The position numbers were made by a program, and so were the translations under genes. Positions 43,235 through 52,081 of a DNA stretch of 64,000 bases are shown here, piece by piece. Origin of the DNA: a virus; the IMG/VR virus record IMGVR_UViG_3300021961_000026, positions 62,001-126,000 of that record; one strand, written 5' to 3'. Numbering within the stretch: position 1 is the first letter of the stretch; each line of letters begins with the position of its first letter. The notes under the pieces are model-generated. The model did no database searches. It had not been told where the DNA came from and saw only the letters and a program-made list of their open reading frames with translations.

Positions 43235-46200
43235 TATAGTATTTGCAAGTTTTGAGTGGTTTCATTATTGTAACTCAGTATATAATTCTTCTGGAAATGG
43301 ATCCATGGTAGATTCAAGTACTGGCCCAACAGCATATGATAATCTGTCTACAAATGTTTTATCTGGATTAGTAGAGGGCCCATATAAGTTTCTGTTTAAC
43401 TGTGTAGCATTTGGCCTCCACTGTAGAACAAGTGCTTTGAGAAAGTCTGATAAAAGATCAATATTATATAATTATGTAGGTGAATGGAATTCATCTTGGA
43501 CAATGTATTCAGATGCTATTCTTGATGAAGAAAAGATCCAATACTTTGTTAATATATCTTCTGATACTAATCAAGTAAAATTTGGAAGAGATTTAATTCA
43601 ACCTTACGATAGCATAGAGGCTTATTATAAGGCTAAATTGTCAGATTCAATGCCAGACTATCATAAGCAGAAAATATCTAAAATGGATACTTCAACTATT
43701 GATTTTTATATTGAAGTAACAAATCCAGAAGTTTTAATTTCTAACTCTACAGCAGTATCTTCGCCTCAAGATGAATCAATACCTTCATCGTACTCTGTAA
43801 AAAAAATGACATCAAGACTACTTAAGCCATATGCCTATACCGAAAAGTATTCTCCCAAGATAAGTATACCGTCTTCTTTTGGCCCATATGTTGTTAAGGA
43901 CGTTCCAGGAATCAGTTCTTCTGACTCTAAAAAAATAAACTCTGAAATAAATCCAATTACACAATTTCAATCCTATCCATTTAGTTTGCAAACTGAATAC
44001 TCTTATATTAGCGCAACCGATAAACCAGTTTCTTTTAATGGAACCGTAACAACAAATATGAAATTTCCTTATAGGGGTGTAGCTAAAGAAAAGGTACTTA
44101 GACAGAGATGGGGATCTGTAACTAAAAAATGGTCAACAAAAGATCCAGACATTCCTTCAAAATCATATGTTAAAAAAGATGGATATACCGTTTTGGGTGA
44201 AACAAAAACAGATCTACCATGTTCAAATGTTAAATCATCAATTGACAGTAATCTGTACGCAGTAGTGGATTCAGATAGGCCATACAATAACTTCATCTAT
44301 ACTCGAGACATAGACAGGGGTAACTCCACTAATACTTGGTCAACTGCATACTCTGGAAACTCATATAATTATGTAAAGTATATACAGATAGCACTAAAAT
44401 CATTTGGTAGATATGGCGGGGGCAATTTTAAAAATTGGCCAGTTGATGGAAAATATGGACCCAAAACAAGAGATGCAATACAATCCTTTCAGCAAACTCA
44501 AAAAGATTTGGGCAACTGCATATATGTAGATGGCACAGTGGATAGTGAAACAAAATCACTTTTGGCAAGAAGGTTAAAGACGCTAAAAGATGAAGACCCC
44601 GCTGCTTTTGCTGCCTGGAGATCACATGCAACAGATTATGGCGTTGCAAAATTTTGGGATGCAGCAGTTGGTGCAGTAGAAAATCTAACAATTGGTCGAG
44701 AGTATAAAAAGATTACATTTACTGGATTTGATGGTCCATCAAGAATAACTGATGTTATCTATTTTTCAATTCCAGAAGGTTATGATGAAATTAAAACTTT
44801 GACCATTGATTTTGGTGTATGGAAAAACGCAAAAGTTTATAGCTACGGATATTCAGATACAGATCACACTATTATTGATTATGGATCTGGGTTCGTATTC
44901 AATACACAATTAACTACTAGGCAAAGACTTGATAGATATCATACTTCTGTGATAAATAAAAAAGCAGACTCTGATGGAATCGTTAACATAAACCTTAATG
45001 TAAAGTCAGCAAATTGTAGACATATGTTTATTAGGGTGCAGTCTTCCGAAAAACTAAAAACCCTTGACAATAAATACGGTGAATACGCAGAAGGTTATTC
45101 TATACAGGCAGTAAAAGTATCTGCCAAAAGAGCAGACACCGTAGTTGCCCCTGTAATAGGGTGGACACTACCAGTAACTGGTGCTACCTATAATTGGACT
45201 AATGTTTATGAGGCTGTTGATAGTCTGGTATCTGATCCTGATGAAATCGAAGAAGCTTATCTAGATGGAAAGCCAATTAGAAGATATGCAAGTGGTCAAT
45301 TAGAGTATGATTATGATCAGCAAAAACTAAAGTCCAATACAATGGACAAAAGAGTTTATGTTCGCGGAACTGAAGATGGATATTACAAGTGGAATGGATC
45401 TTCCTGGACCAAAGAAGTAATAAGTGCTAGCACAACTGACATACAAATAGAAGATTATGTAGTTGAATTATCTAATACTGTAGACATTGAGGCTTATGCA
45501 ACAGTTACTCAAAATTTTTCAAACCTATCTGCTGAACAAAACTTATCATACACATATAACACAAAGGCATGTAGGGAGCTTAGTCAACCACAATCTTCAT
45601 CAAATATTTATTTTACTTCTTTATCTTACAAATATAAAGATAGAGAATACACTCAATCCCTTACTCCAAGCACCTATAATCTTAATAGTGATTTTTTTAC
45701 AACAAATGCTGGAGTAACATTTTTCTTTTCAAATCCATCTGGAATACCGGAAATAATAAATAATAGTTCTTCCACTATTACATCTCTCTATGATGATACT
45801 AAAAAAGCTATACTAAGTCCTAATTCAGTAGTAAATATTGAATATGGTGACGAGAAAGTTTCTGGAGGATATGGAGAAATTACCTTATCAACTTCTTCAA
45901 CCTATTATTCTGGATCCAAAATTGTTAAAACAGGTAAAAAAAGAATAAGTAATAACGAGTATGTTTTAGTGGGAATTGACGGAAAAGTATTGGATAACAG
46001 AAATGAAGTGACAGTTCATGATGGAATTCTTTTATTATCTAAAAAGCCATCTACATATAATTCCGGACAAGTTTATTTAAACAATTTACAGACAACATTT
46101 AAACCGATAGGAATACCAGGATATACAGAAATTTCTGCAGCCATATTATCTATTCCAGATGGTGTTGAAAGGGATATTAGATTTGGTGATGTAAATGTTT

Positions 46201-47567
46201 ATAGTGAGATAACAAATACTGATGGTATGATATATGGTTTTTACGACATTAAAGAAAAAGAGTTTATAGGAAAAAAAATATCCTACGTAGATCTTTTATC
46301 TAAAGGATTGGACAATGTTTATTTAGCAGTTTGCGCAATAGACGCAGACGGAAATACTCAAAATCAAATAGATTATATTGGCCCAAAAATATCAACAACA
46401 TTTAAGCCAGTAAGTATTCCTCTTAAAAAAATATATCCAGTTTATTCTGTAAAGTTTAATTCTAATTCAAGAATAAGACTCGGCAATATGTCTCTAGATA
46501 TTGAGAAGAATAAAGCTTGGCCACTTTCAGTTACTCAAGGATCTTTTAGAAAATCTGTTTACTTGAATTCAAATATCTATAGTGATTGGAAAGCCAATTA
46601 TTTAAACCAGGAACTTATTTGCCAGTATGAAACTCAGAATACCCCTGGTGTGTCTTGGTCTAAAATATTTGGTAAAGGATATTATGAAATTAAAGATGAG
46701 AATCCAATTATAGTTTCTCCAACTTCAATAAAAGTAAGACAAACTCCATTTTTAGTTTGGGCAGAACCAACAAACTATGATTATTCCGTACTTAAGTTGG
46801 TAAGGCCGCAGTTTCAAGCATACAAAAATACAAATCTTTTAGCTACAAAACCATCCGAAAAAGTTTGGGAGACAATACCTCTTTCAAAGGTAAAAAACTA
46901 TAATGCAGAAACCGGAGTCATAGAGTTTACTGAAAGACTTCTTCCAGTTAAAGAAGAGGATATTAAAATATCTTATGTATCAAAAAACAGCGATATTCAA
47001 ATTTATCAAGTAGATGGACAGGAAATTCCACTTAATCCACTTCTGAATAAAGATACTATAAGAGTAGATCAACCACTGTACGTTTATCTTCTGCCAACTA
47101 AAATTGAAAAGAGAACAAATATAACCGCAAACTTTAGTGGTTATTCTAAAGTAACCGAATATACAAACTCTTATCCAATTAACTTTACATATGATAAAGA
47201 TATATTCAATTCAACTTCCAATAAATATGATCCATTTGCACTATTGATTGGAATAGTTTTCTACAGCAGATCTCAGATCCCTGTTAATGTTTTTGATACA
47301 AGACTTAGGGGTGGGGGCGTGTCTTATGAATATGATACAAAAGAAGCAGTAAGTTATAACAAAAATGCAATATCTTATTGGGATATGTACCCTTCTCAGG
47401 GAATGGCATATCCAAAGGGTGGCTATGTTGTAGTTAAGCTACCAAAAGAAATTAAAGATAACTTCTTAAATATCACAGAAATTTATGATATAGTTTATAG
47501 GAACCTAACTGCTGGCATAGCCTTTGAAGTTCAGGATATGGACGGCAATTCATTTGGAGTAAAGTAA
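43212..47567 (+). CDS. Large baseplate protein, main part after +1 shift, with PG_binding_1-like domain
   Basis: This is a 1451-codon continuation of the 41624 gene. Around fused residues 910-985 lies a peptidoglycan-binding domain: 'VKYIQIALKSFG', 'PVDGKYGPKTRDAIQSFQQ' and 'VDGTVDSETKSLLARRL', the repeated helix pattern of PG_binding_1. The remainder is beta-rich, with several Tyr/Ser-rich modules and 'GNMSLDIEKNKAWPLS' near the C-terminal third. A wall-anchoring domain in a baseplate protein fits docking on the peptidoglycan of a Gram-positive-type envelope before contraction. The zero-frame product would lack this domain entirely. Confidence 0.7.
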   Translation, partial: GDAIAQGNIVFASFEWFHYCNSVYNSSGNGSMVDSSTGPTAYDNLSTNVLSGLVEGPYKFLFNCVAFGLHCRTSALRKSDKRSILYNYVGEWNSSWTMYSDAILDEEKIQYFVNISSDTNQVKFGRDLIQPYDSIEAYYKAKLSDSMPDYHKQKISKMDTSTIDFYIEVTNPEVLISNSTAVSSPQDESIPSSYSVKKMTSRLLKPYAYTEKYSPKISIPSSFGPYVVKDVPGISSSDSKKINSEINPITQFQSYPFSLQTEYSYISATDKPVSFNGTVTTNMKFPYRGVAKEKVLRQRWGSVTKKWSTKDPDIPSKSYVKKDGYTVLGETKTDLPCSNVKSSIDSNLYAVVDSDRPYNNFIYTRDIDRGNSTNTWSTAYSGNSYNYVKYIQIALKSFGRYGGGNFKNWPVDGKYGPKTRDAIQSFQQTQKDLGNCIYVDGTVDSETKSLLARRLKTLKDEDPAAFAAWRSHATDYGVAKFWDAAVGAVENLTIGREYKKITFTGFDGPSRITDVIYFSIPEGYDEIKTLTIDFGVWKNAKVYSYGYSDTDHTIIDYGSGFVFNTQLTTRQRLDRYHTSVINKKADSDGIVNINLNVKSANCRHMFIRVQSSEKLKTLDNKYGEYAEGYSIQAVKVSAKRADTVVAPVIGWTLPVTGATYNWTNVYEAVDSLVSDPDEIEEAYLDGKPIRRYASGQLEYDYDQQKLKSNTMDKRVYVRGTEDGYYKWNGSSWTKEVISASTTDIQIEDYVVELSNTVDIEAYATVTQNFSNLSAEQNLSYTYNTKACRELSQPQSSSNIYFTSLSYKYKDREYTQSLTPSTYNLNSDFFTTNAGVTFFFSNPSGIPEIINNSSSTITSLYDDTKKAILSPNSVVNIEYGDEKVSGGYGEITLSTSSTYYSGSKIVKTGKKRISNNEYVLVGIDGKVLDNRNEVTVHDGILLLSKKPSTYNSGQVYLNNLQTTFKPIGIPGYTEISAAILSIPDGVERDIRFGDVNVYSEITNTDGMIYGFYDIKEKEFIGKKISYVDLLSKGLDNVYLAVCAIDADGNTQNQIDYIGPKISTTFKPVSIPLKKIYPVYSVKFNSNSRIRLGNMSLDIEKNKAWPLSVTQGSFRKSVYLNSNIYSDWKANYLNQELICQYETQNTPGVSWSKIFGKGYYEIKDENPIIVSPTSIKVRQTPFLVWAEPTNYDYSVLKLVRPQFQAYKNTNLLATKPSEKVWETIPLSKVKNYNAETGVIEFTERLLPVKEEDIKISYVSKNSDIQIYQVDGQEIPLNPLLNKDTIRVDQPLYVYLLPTKIEKRTNITANFSGYSKVTEYTNSYPINFTYDKDIFNSTSNKYDPFALLIGIVFYSRSQIPVNVFDTRLRGGGVSYEYDTKEAVSYNKNAISYWDMYPSQGMAYPKGGYVVVKLPKEIKDNFLNITEIYDIVYRNLTAGIAFEVQDMDGNSFGVK

Positions 47568-47568
47568 G

Positions 47569-50217
47569 ATGGATACATATCTTCCAGGAGTAATAAATAG
47601 CTTAAGGACAGGTTCTAGGTCTTTTGTTTCTACTGTTTTAAAAAATGTCAAGGCTGATAAATCAGAGATATCATCTCTTATATCTGGCATAAGAGATTTT
47701 CAAATTAACAACTATTATGATCCAGGTTTAATAAGTCAGCTTTCCCCTCTCAATAAAGAGTACTTCATTAATGCATTCAGGGACGCCGATATCAGAGTAA
47801 AAAACTACTTCAGCGTTGCCAATACAGTTGGACTTATTATAAATTCAATGATAGATGTTTTTTCTGCTGAGATAGATAAAGTAGAGAAAGATATAGAACA
47901 GTTAGAAGATTTTATAAATAATTATGAATATATCTCTGGCAAAGATGATTTGTACAATTCTAATTACTTTGAAAAGTTTGACAATGCTCTCTACGATTAT
48001 AGATCTGATGGACTATCATTTAATCTTGTAGATAGAGATAACTTAAACTTTGATCAAAATGGAAATGGATTTGTTGATACAAAATCTGGTTTATTTAAAA
48101 TTGGAAACAAATCAACAACAAAAAACTTTTCAGGCAACATAGAATCTATAAATCTTAAATCAAATTATTATTTAATGAATTATAGCGACTCTGGTTTTGA
48201 GTCAGTTTTTACTGAAACCCTTTTTGATTCTTGGGCGGTATCAGTAAAATCTCCTACAGTGTTAAACACTTCTCTTTCGGAATTATCTAAATATTGCAAC
48301 TATGACTCTTCTGCGATCAAAGGTGCTCAGACGTATGTGGAGATAAATTTTTCTTCTCCTCAATTGATTGACACTTTGTATATAACCCCAAATTACTCAA
48401 ATGGATTACAACTTCTTCAGGTAGTTCTGTTTAATAATTCAGACCAAATGGTAGAGACTGTTCAGTCAATTTCTTCTTCTAATATAAATAGAATAAGTTT
48501 AAATTCAAATAATAGAGGATTTATTCCAGTTCTGTCATCTCCAAAAATAATTGACTCTGTTTCAGAAATTGTTTTTGAAGAATCTGTGGTCAAAAAAGTT
48601 ATACTGATATTTAATCAATCTCTTTATAAAAAAACAGAAACCGTAACAAATGATACTGAATTAGTTTCCAGAAAAATATATGAAATTATAAAAGATTTAA
48701 GAAATAAAAGAAAAAATAATACAGACAAACTACAAGATTTAGTTTACAGTATGTTTTTAAAGAACAGTTCTATTAAAGAGTTTTTAAAAAACAAGGATTA
48801 TATTACCAACTATTATTCCTATAGGTATCCATGTATAGGCGACTCGTCTAATGCTCCAATATATTCAAGAAGTCTTCTTGAAGATCTTAAAGAAATGGGA
48901 ACATTAGACAACTTTAACTCATCTATTATTTCAAATATATTTCAAAACTTTATGTCTCATGTTATCGATCAACAAGGCGAAATATTTGATCAAAGCACAT
49001 ATATAGAATCCTCTTTATCAAAAGGAAGTTTATTTAACTTTAGATCAGTTGGCCTTCTTCCTATTAAATCTTCTAATATTTTTAATTCACCCAAAGTTCA
49101 ATCTTCTAGCGCAGAGATGATATCTAGATCTAACCAATCATATATTTTAGATCTTTTATCAGAAGAAGAGCAAGATCAATACGAGTATAGCTTTTCCTTA
49201 AAGTCTATAGAGTTTGCCTCGGTAGAAAGAAATAAATCAAACAAAGCGTGTTTTGTGAGTAGGAAAATTCCAGTTAATGGTCATCCGCAAGCAGTAAAAG
49301 TTAAGCTTCTTAAAGATAAATCTAATTTAGATCTTTCAAATCATAGTTATGATTTAAAAGAGTCAACATCTTATGAATTATCAATATCAACAGCTGAAAT
49401 ACCTGATGAGGAAAATGATTGGATACCATTAGTGTCTCATGGTGAAACTTCTGTTTCTTCAGAAGTTCTATTTATAGATATCAATAGCAAAATGGCTACA
49501 ACAAGATTTTCATTTAGGGAAAATTCACTATCAATATACGAGAATGGATTGCTTTTAGATCCAAGTTTGTATTCGGTAGCTGCAAGGACAATAAAGTTTG
49601 GTTCACAAATACAGCTAAAGCCCAATTCAATTTACACTGTTTCATATGAACTTAATTCTGAAATATATAACTATGGATTAGTTGATTTTGTTTCAAGTGG
49701 AATATTTCAAGAGTCAACAAAACCTGCAGTAAGTTCTGATGGTTCAGGGGAATTATTTAGCTCAACAGATTTAACAAATAGGGTTGTAATTCAAAACATT
49801 CCTTATGTAAACACATCATTTGTATCCAATGCAACATATAGCTCTTTAGTTGGAACTGTATTTTATGGTTCTGGATCTGGTTATAATCCAGTAAAAATTC
49901 TTCTTAGCGATGGTTCATATGCAGTAAATTTAACAAACTATACCGAAAGTTCGGATTCCCCCGACTTTTCTTTGAAACCATCAGGAGTCTATTTCATACA
50001 AAATGGAAAAGAGATTATATTTAACCAATATATATCTAGCCCATTTAGGGTTATTTATGAGTATGTGCCAAGCTCTTTAAGATTTAGACTAATTATGAGA
50101 AAGAATATTCCTAATATAAATTATACTTGTTCAGCGGATTCTATTTTAGTTAAATGCAAAACAAAAATATACGATCCATTCTATGATAAGTTAACAAAAG
50201 TTATTATAAAAAAATAG
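47569..50217 (+). CDS. Large virion protein, baseplate or fibre (882 aa)
   Basis: ATG 47569 follows GGAG by 8 nt, directly after the previous stop. The 882-aa product has a helical N-terminus with a likely coiled coil at residues ~85-125 ('FSAEIDKVEKDIEQLEDFI'). A discoidin-like beta segment follows near residues 255-300 ('FSSPQLIDTLYITPNYSNG'), then further Ser/Tyr-rich beta modules. It is probably a peripheral baseplate or fibre-attachment protein. It belongs to the same architectural class as the next two genes (N-terminal coiled coil, beta C-terminus). No enzymatic motif is visible. Confidence 0.6.
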   Translation: MDTYLPGVINSLRTGSRSFVSTVLKNVKADKSEISSLISGIRDFQINNYYDPGLISQLSPLNKEYFINAFRDADIRVKNYFSVANTVGLIINSMIDVFSAEIDKVEKDIEQLEDFINNYEYISGKDDLYNSNYFEKFDNALYDYRSDGLSFNLVDRDNLNFDQNGNGFVDTKSGLFKIGNKSTTKNFSGNIESINLKSNYYLMNYSDSGFESVFTETLFDSWAVSVKSPTVLNTSLSELSKYCNYDSSAIKGAQTYVEINFSSPQLIDTLYITPNYSNGLQLLQVVLFNNSDQMVETVQSISSSNINRISLNSNNRGFIPVLSSPKIIDSVSEIVFEESVVKKVILIFNQSLYKKTETVTNDTELVSRKIYEIIKDLRNKRKNNTDKLQDLVYSMFLKNSSIKEFLKNKDYITNYYSYRYPCIGDSSNAPIYSRSLLEDLKEMGTLDNFNSSIISNIFQNFMSHVIDQQGEIFDQSTYIESSLSKGSLFNFRSVGLLPIKSSNIFNSPKVQSSSAEMISRSNQSYILDLLSEEEQDQYEYSFSLKSIEFASVERNKSNKACFVSRKIPVNGHPQAVKVKLLKDKSNLDLSNHSYDLKESTSYELSISTAEIPDEENDWIPLVSHGETSVSSEVLFIDINSKMATTRFSFRENSLSIYENGLLLDPSLYSVAARTIKFGSQIQLKPNSIYTVSYELNSEIYNYGLVDFVSSGIFQESTKPAVSSDGSGELFSSTDLTNRVVIQNIPYVNTSFVSNATYSSLVGTVFYGSGSGYNPVKILLSDGSYAVNLTNYTESSDSPDFSLKPSGVYFIQNGKEIIFNQYISSPFRVIYEYVPSSLRFRLIMRKNIPNINYTCSADSILVKCKTKIYDPFYDKLTKVIIKK

Positions 50218-50224
50218 GTAAATT

Positions 50225-52081
50225 ATGACACAATTATCACCATATACTTTAGCTTATGATCAAATAGCTAAATCAGTAGCTGATTTAGTGGAAAAATGGT
50301 CAAAGGGAGATTTTGTTACAAAACAAGATATTATTAATGATTTCAATAAATCTTTAAATGAATTGTATGAAAAAATTGGTTCAGCTAAAACAGATGTAGA
50401 GCAATTTATAAAGGGAGAACCACCTTCATCTCGTAAGATAAATTTATTTCTTTCTAATCTCAAGCAAGATATTAACAACGCCGCAAAGCAACTAGACTTC
50501 TTGAGTTCAAAAACTGTTAATGTTTACAACCTGTTTAATGCAGAGGTAGAATCAGAAAAAAAATATATTAACAGAATTACTTCTAAAGCAAAAGTTCTTC
50601 AGATGTATTCTCAAAGTCCGGCAGATGATATAGTCTATATAGGTGACTCATTTGATAATTATGATTACATAGACGAAACAAAGTATTTAGTTGATAGGAT
50701 TCCATTTATATCAAATGGAAGCATGTCTCTTCAATCTAAGAGCGCTGCAACATGGCAAGGTTCAAGAATAGAAGTTTTAGATTCTAATGGGTTTATAGGA
50801 AATAATCACGTAGTAATTAAAGGAACTTCCTCAGTTTCCTCAAATGGCTATAGATATGTTTTTGAAGAAAGCCCATCAATTGGTAATAAAAATAATATTG
50901 TTGACAATAATCCTTTAACGTATTTTGAATACGAAGCTTTAGCTGTGGAAAAGCCAACTTCAGAAGTTGGATACTCAGAAAAAGAATTCTGCTACATCAG
51001 AGATGTCGACGGCTCTTTGGTAAATTGGGCAAGTCATGACATAACTAAGCCATTAAAGTTGCAAGTTAAAGTTTTTTCTGGAACTGCACAAAAGTGCAAT
51101 AGTATAACTATTATGCCTTATTTTGGTTCATCAAAAGTTATAAAGGTAAGCAGCATTTTATTGACAAGAGCAGATGGAACTGACTTTGAGGTTTTAAAGA
51201 AACCAATATATATTGGAGTTTCTCCGGAAAATATATCAACTCAGTCATTTAATAGTTACTTTTTAAATAAAGCTGTAGTTTCATTTCAAGAAACAGAAGC
51301 AATTAATGCAACTATAACAATGGAGCAAGATCAGCATCAAGAAGTTGAAATACAACACTGTTACTGGGTAACTGATTATACCGAAGCAACAAAAGATGAT
51401 AGCCCATTTTACACTTCAGTATCAAAATCTTATAGATTCAATCCAACCAGTATAAGTGAAGCTCTTTATAAGGAAGTAAAATACAACGAGTCCTTAATAA
51501 GGCCAAAACTATCTAACCCAAATGCATTTAAAGTTAAAGATGCAATAAGGCAAGTTATTCCTGTCACAATAGTGACTAAGGGAAGCAATCCAGTATCTAA
51601 AAACTATAATATTCCAATAAAAATGGAAAAGAAAATCCTAAAGGCTAAAAGAATGGCAATAGGTATTAGGGATATATCACTGGAATATCATCAGTATATA
51701 AATTCTGGCCAGATAATATCAAGACCGTTTGAATTTGATTTGCCAGTTGAGTCATTAATTCTTAATATGGAGTCAGATTTACAGAGTCTGTCTGATACTT
51801 CTGCGTCTATTAACTCATACGTTTCTGTTGATGAAGGAAAAAATTGGCTAAGAATATCTCCGATTCAATCTGGTTATGCAGGTGGAGATGAAGTTTTAGC
51901 TTTTAATCAAAATGTTCCTACTGGATATAAACTTCCTGGCGTAACATACTATTCTTTTCCAGAAGTTCCTAAAGAAATAAAAAGTGTCTTGGTTAAATTA
52001 GAAATGTCTAAAAATCAAGATATAAATACAACACCTACAATACATTCTTATACTCTTGGAGCAAAGGTTAAAAAATCGTGA
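50225..52081 (+). CDS. Large virion protein, baseplate or fibre (618 aa)
   Basis: ATG 50225 follows AGGT weakly. The product has a helical N-terminal ~110 residues and a beta-rich remainder with a discoidin-like centre around residues 150-300. The end reads 'INTTPTIHSYTLGAKVKKS', similar in layout to the ends of the following gene ('YSTPVLQSYRIKFKHSS') and the 54657 gene ('KTPPVLSDLKVECDF'). The shared C-terminal strand motif suggests that these proteins occupy equivalent positions in the baseplate periphery. The stop overlaps the next start. Confidence 0.6.
   Translation: MTQLSPYTLAYDQIAKSVADLVEKWSKGDFVTKQDIINDFNKSLNELYEKIGSAKTDVEQFIKGEPPSSRKINLFLSNLKQDINNAAKQLDFLSSKTVNVYNLFNAEVESEKKYINRITSKAKVLQMYSQSPADDIVYIGDSFDNYDYIDETKYLVDRIPFISNGSMSLQSKSAATWQGSRIEVLDSNGFIGNNHVVIKGTSSVSSNGYRYVFEESPSIGNKNNIVDNNPLTYFEYEALAVEKPTSEVGYSEKEFCYIRDVDGSLVNWASHDITKPLKLQVKVFSGTAQKCNSITIMPYFGSSKVIKVSSILLTRADGTDFEVLKKPIYIGVSPENISTQSFNSYFLNKAVVSFQETEAINATITMEQDQHQEVEIQHCYWVTDYTEATKDDSPFYTSVSKSYRFNPTSISEALYKEVKYNESLIRPKLSNPNAFKVKDAIRQVIPVTIVTKGSNPVSKNYNIPIKMEKKILKAKRMAIGIRDISLEYHQYINSGQIISRPFEFDLPVESLILNMESDLQSLSDTSASINSYVSVDEGKNWLRISPIQSGYAGGDEVLAFNQNVPTGYKLPGVTYYSFPEVPKEIKSVLVKLEMSKNQDINTTPTIHSYTLGAKVKKS

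Noticed and set aside
19429-43240. Sequencing or assembly errors as the cause of the five frame breaks
   Set aside because: All five share one motif, one frame and one direction, whereas the same motif out of frame (for example 57935, 58829, 24981, 28629) is never disrupted. It remains the main technical alternative and needs raw reads.
43194-47567. Independent start at ATG 43194 for the downstream frame
   Set aside because: No Shine-Dalgarno sequence, the start lies inside the upstream gene six codons before the shared CGG motif, and it would cut a domain.
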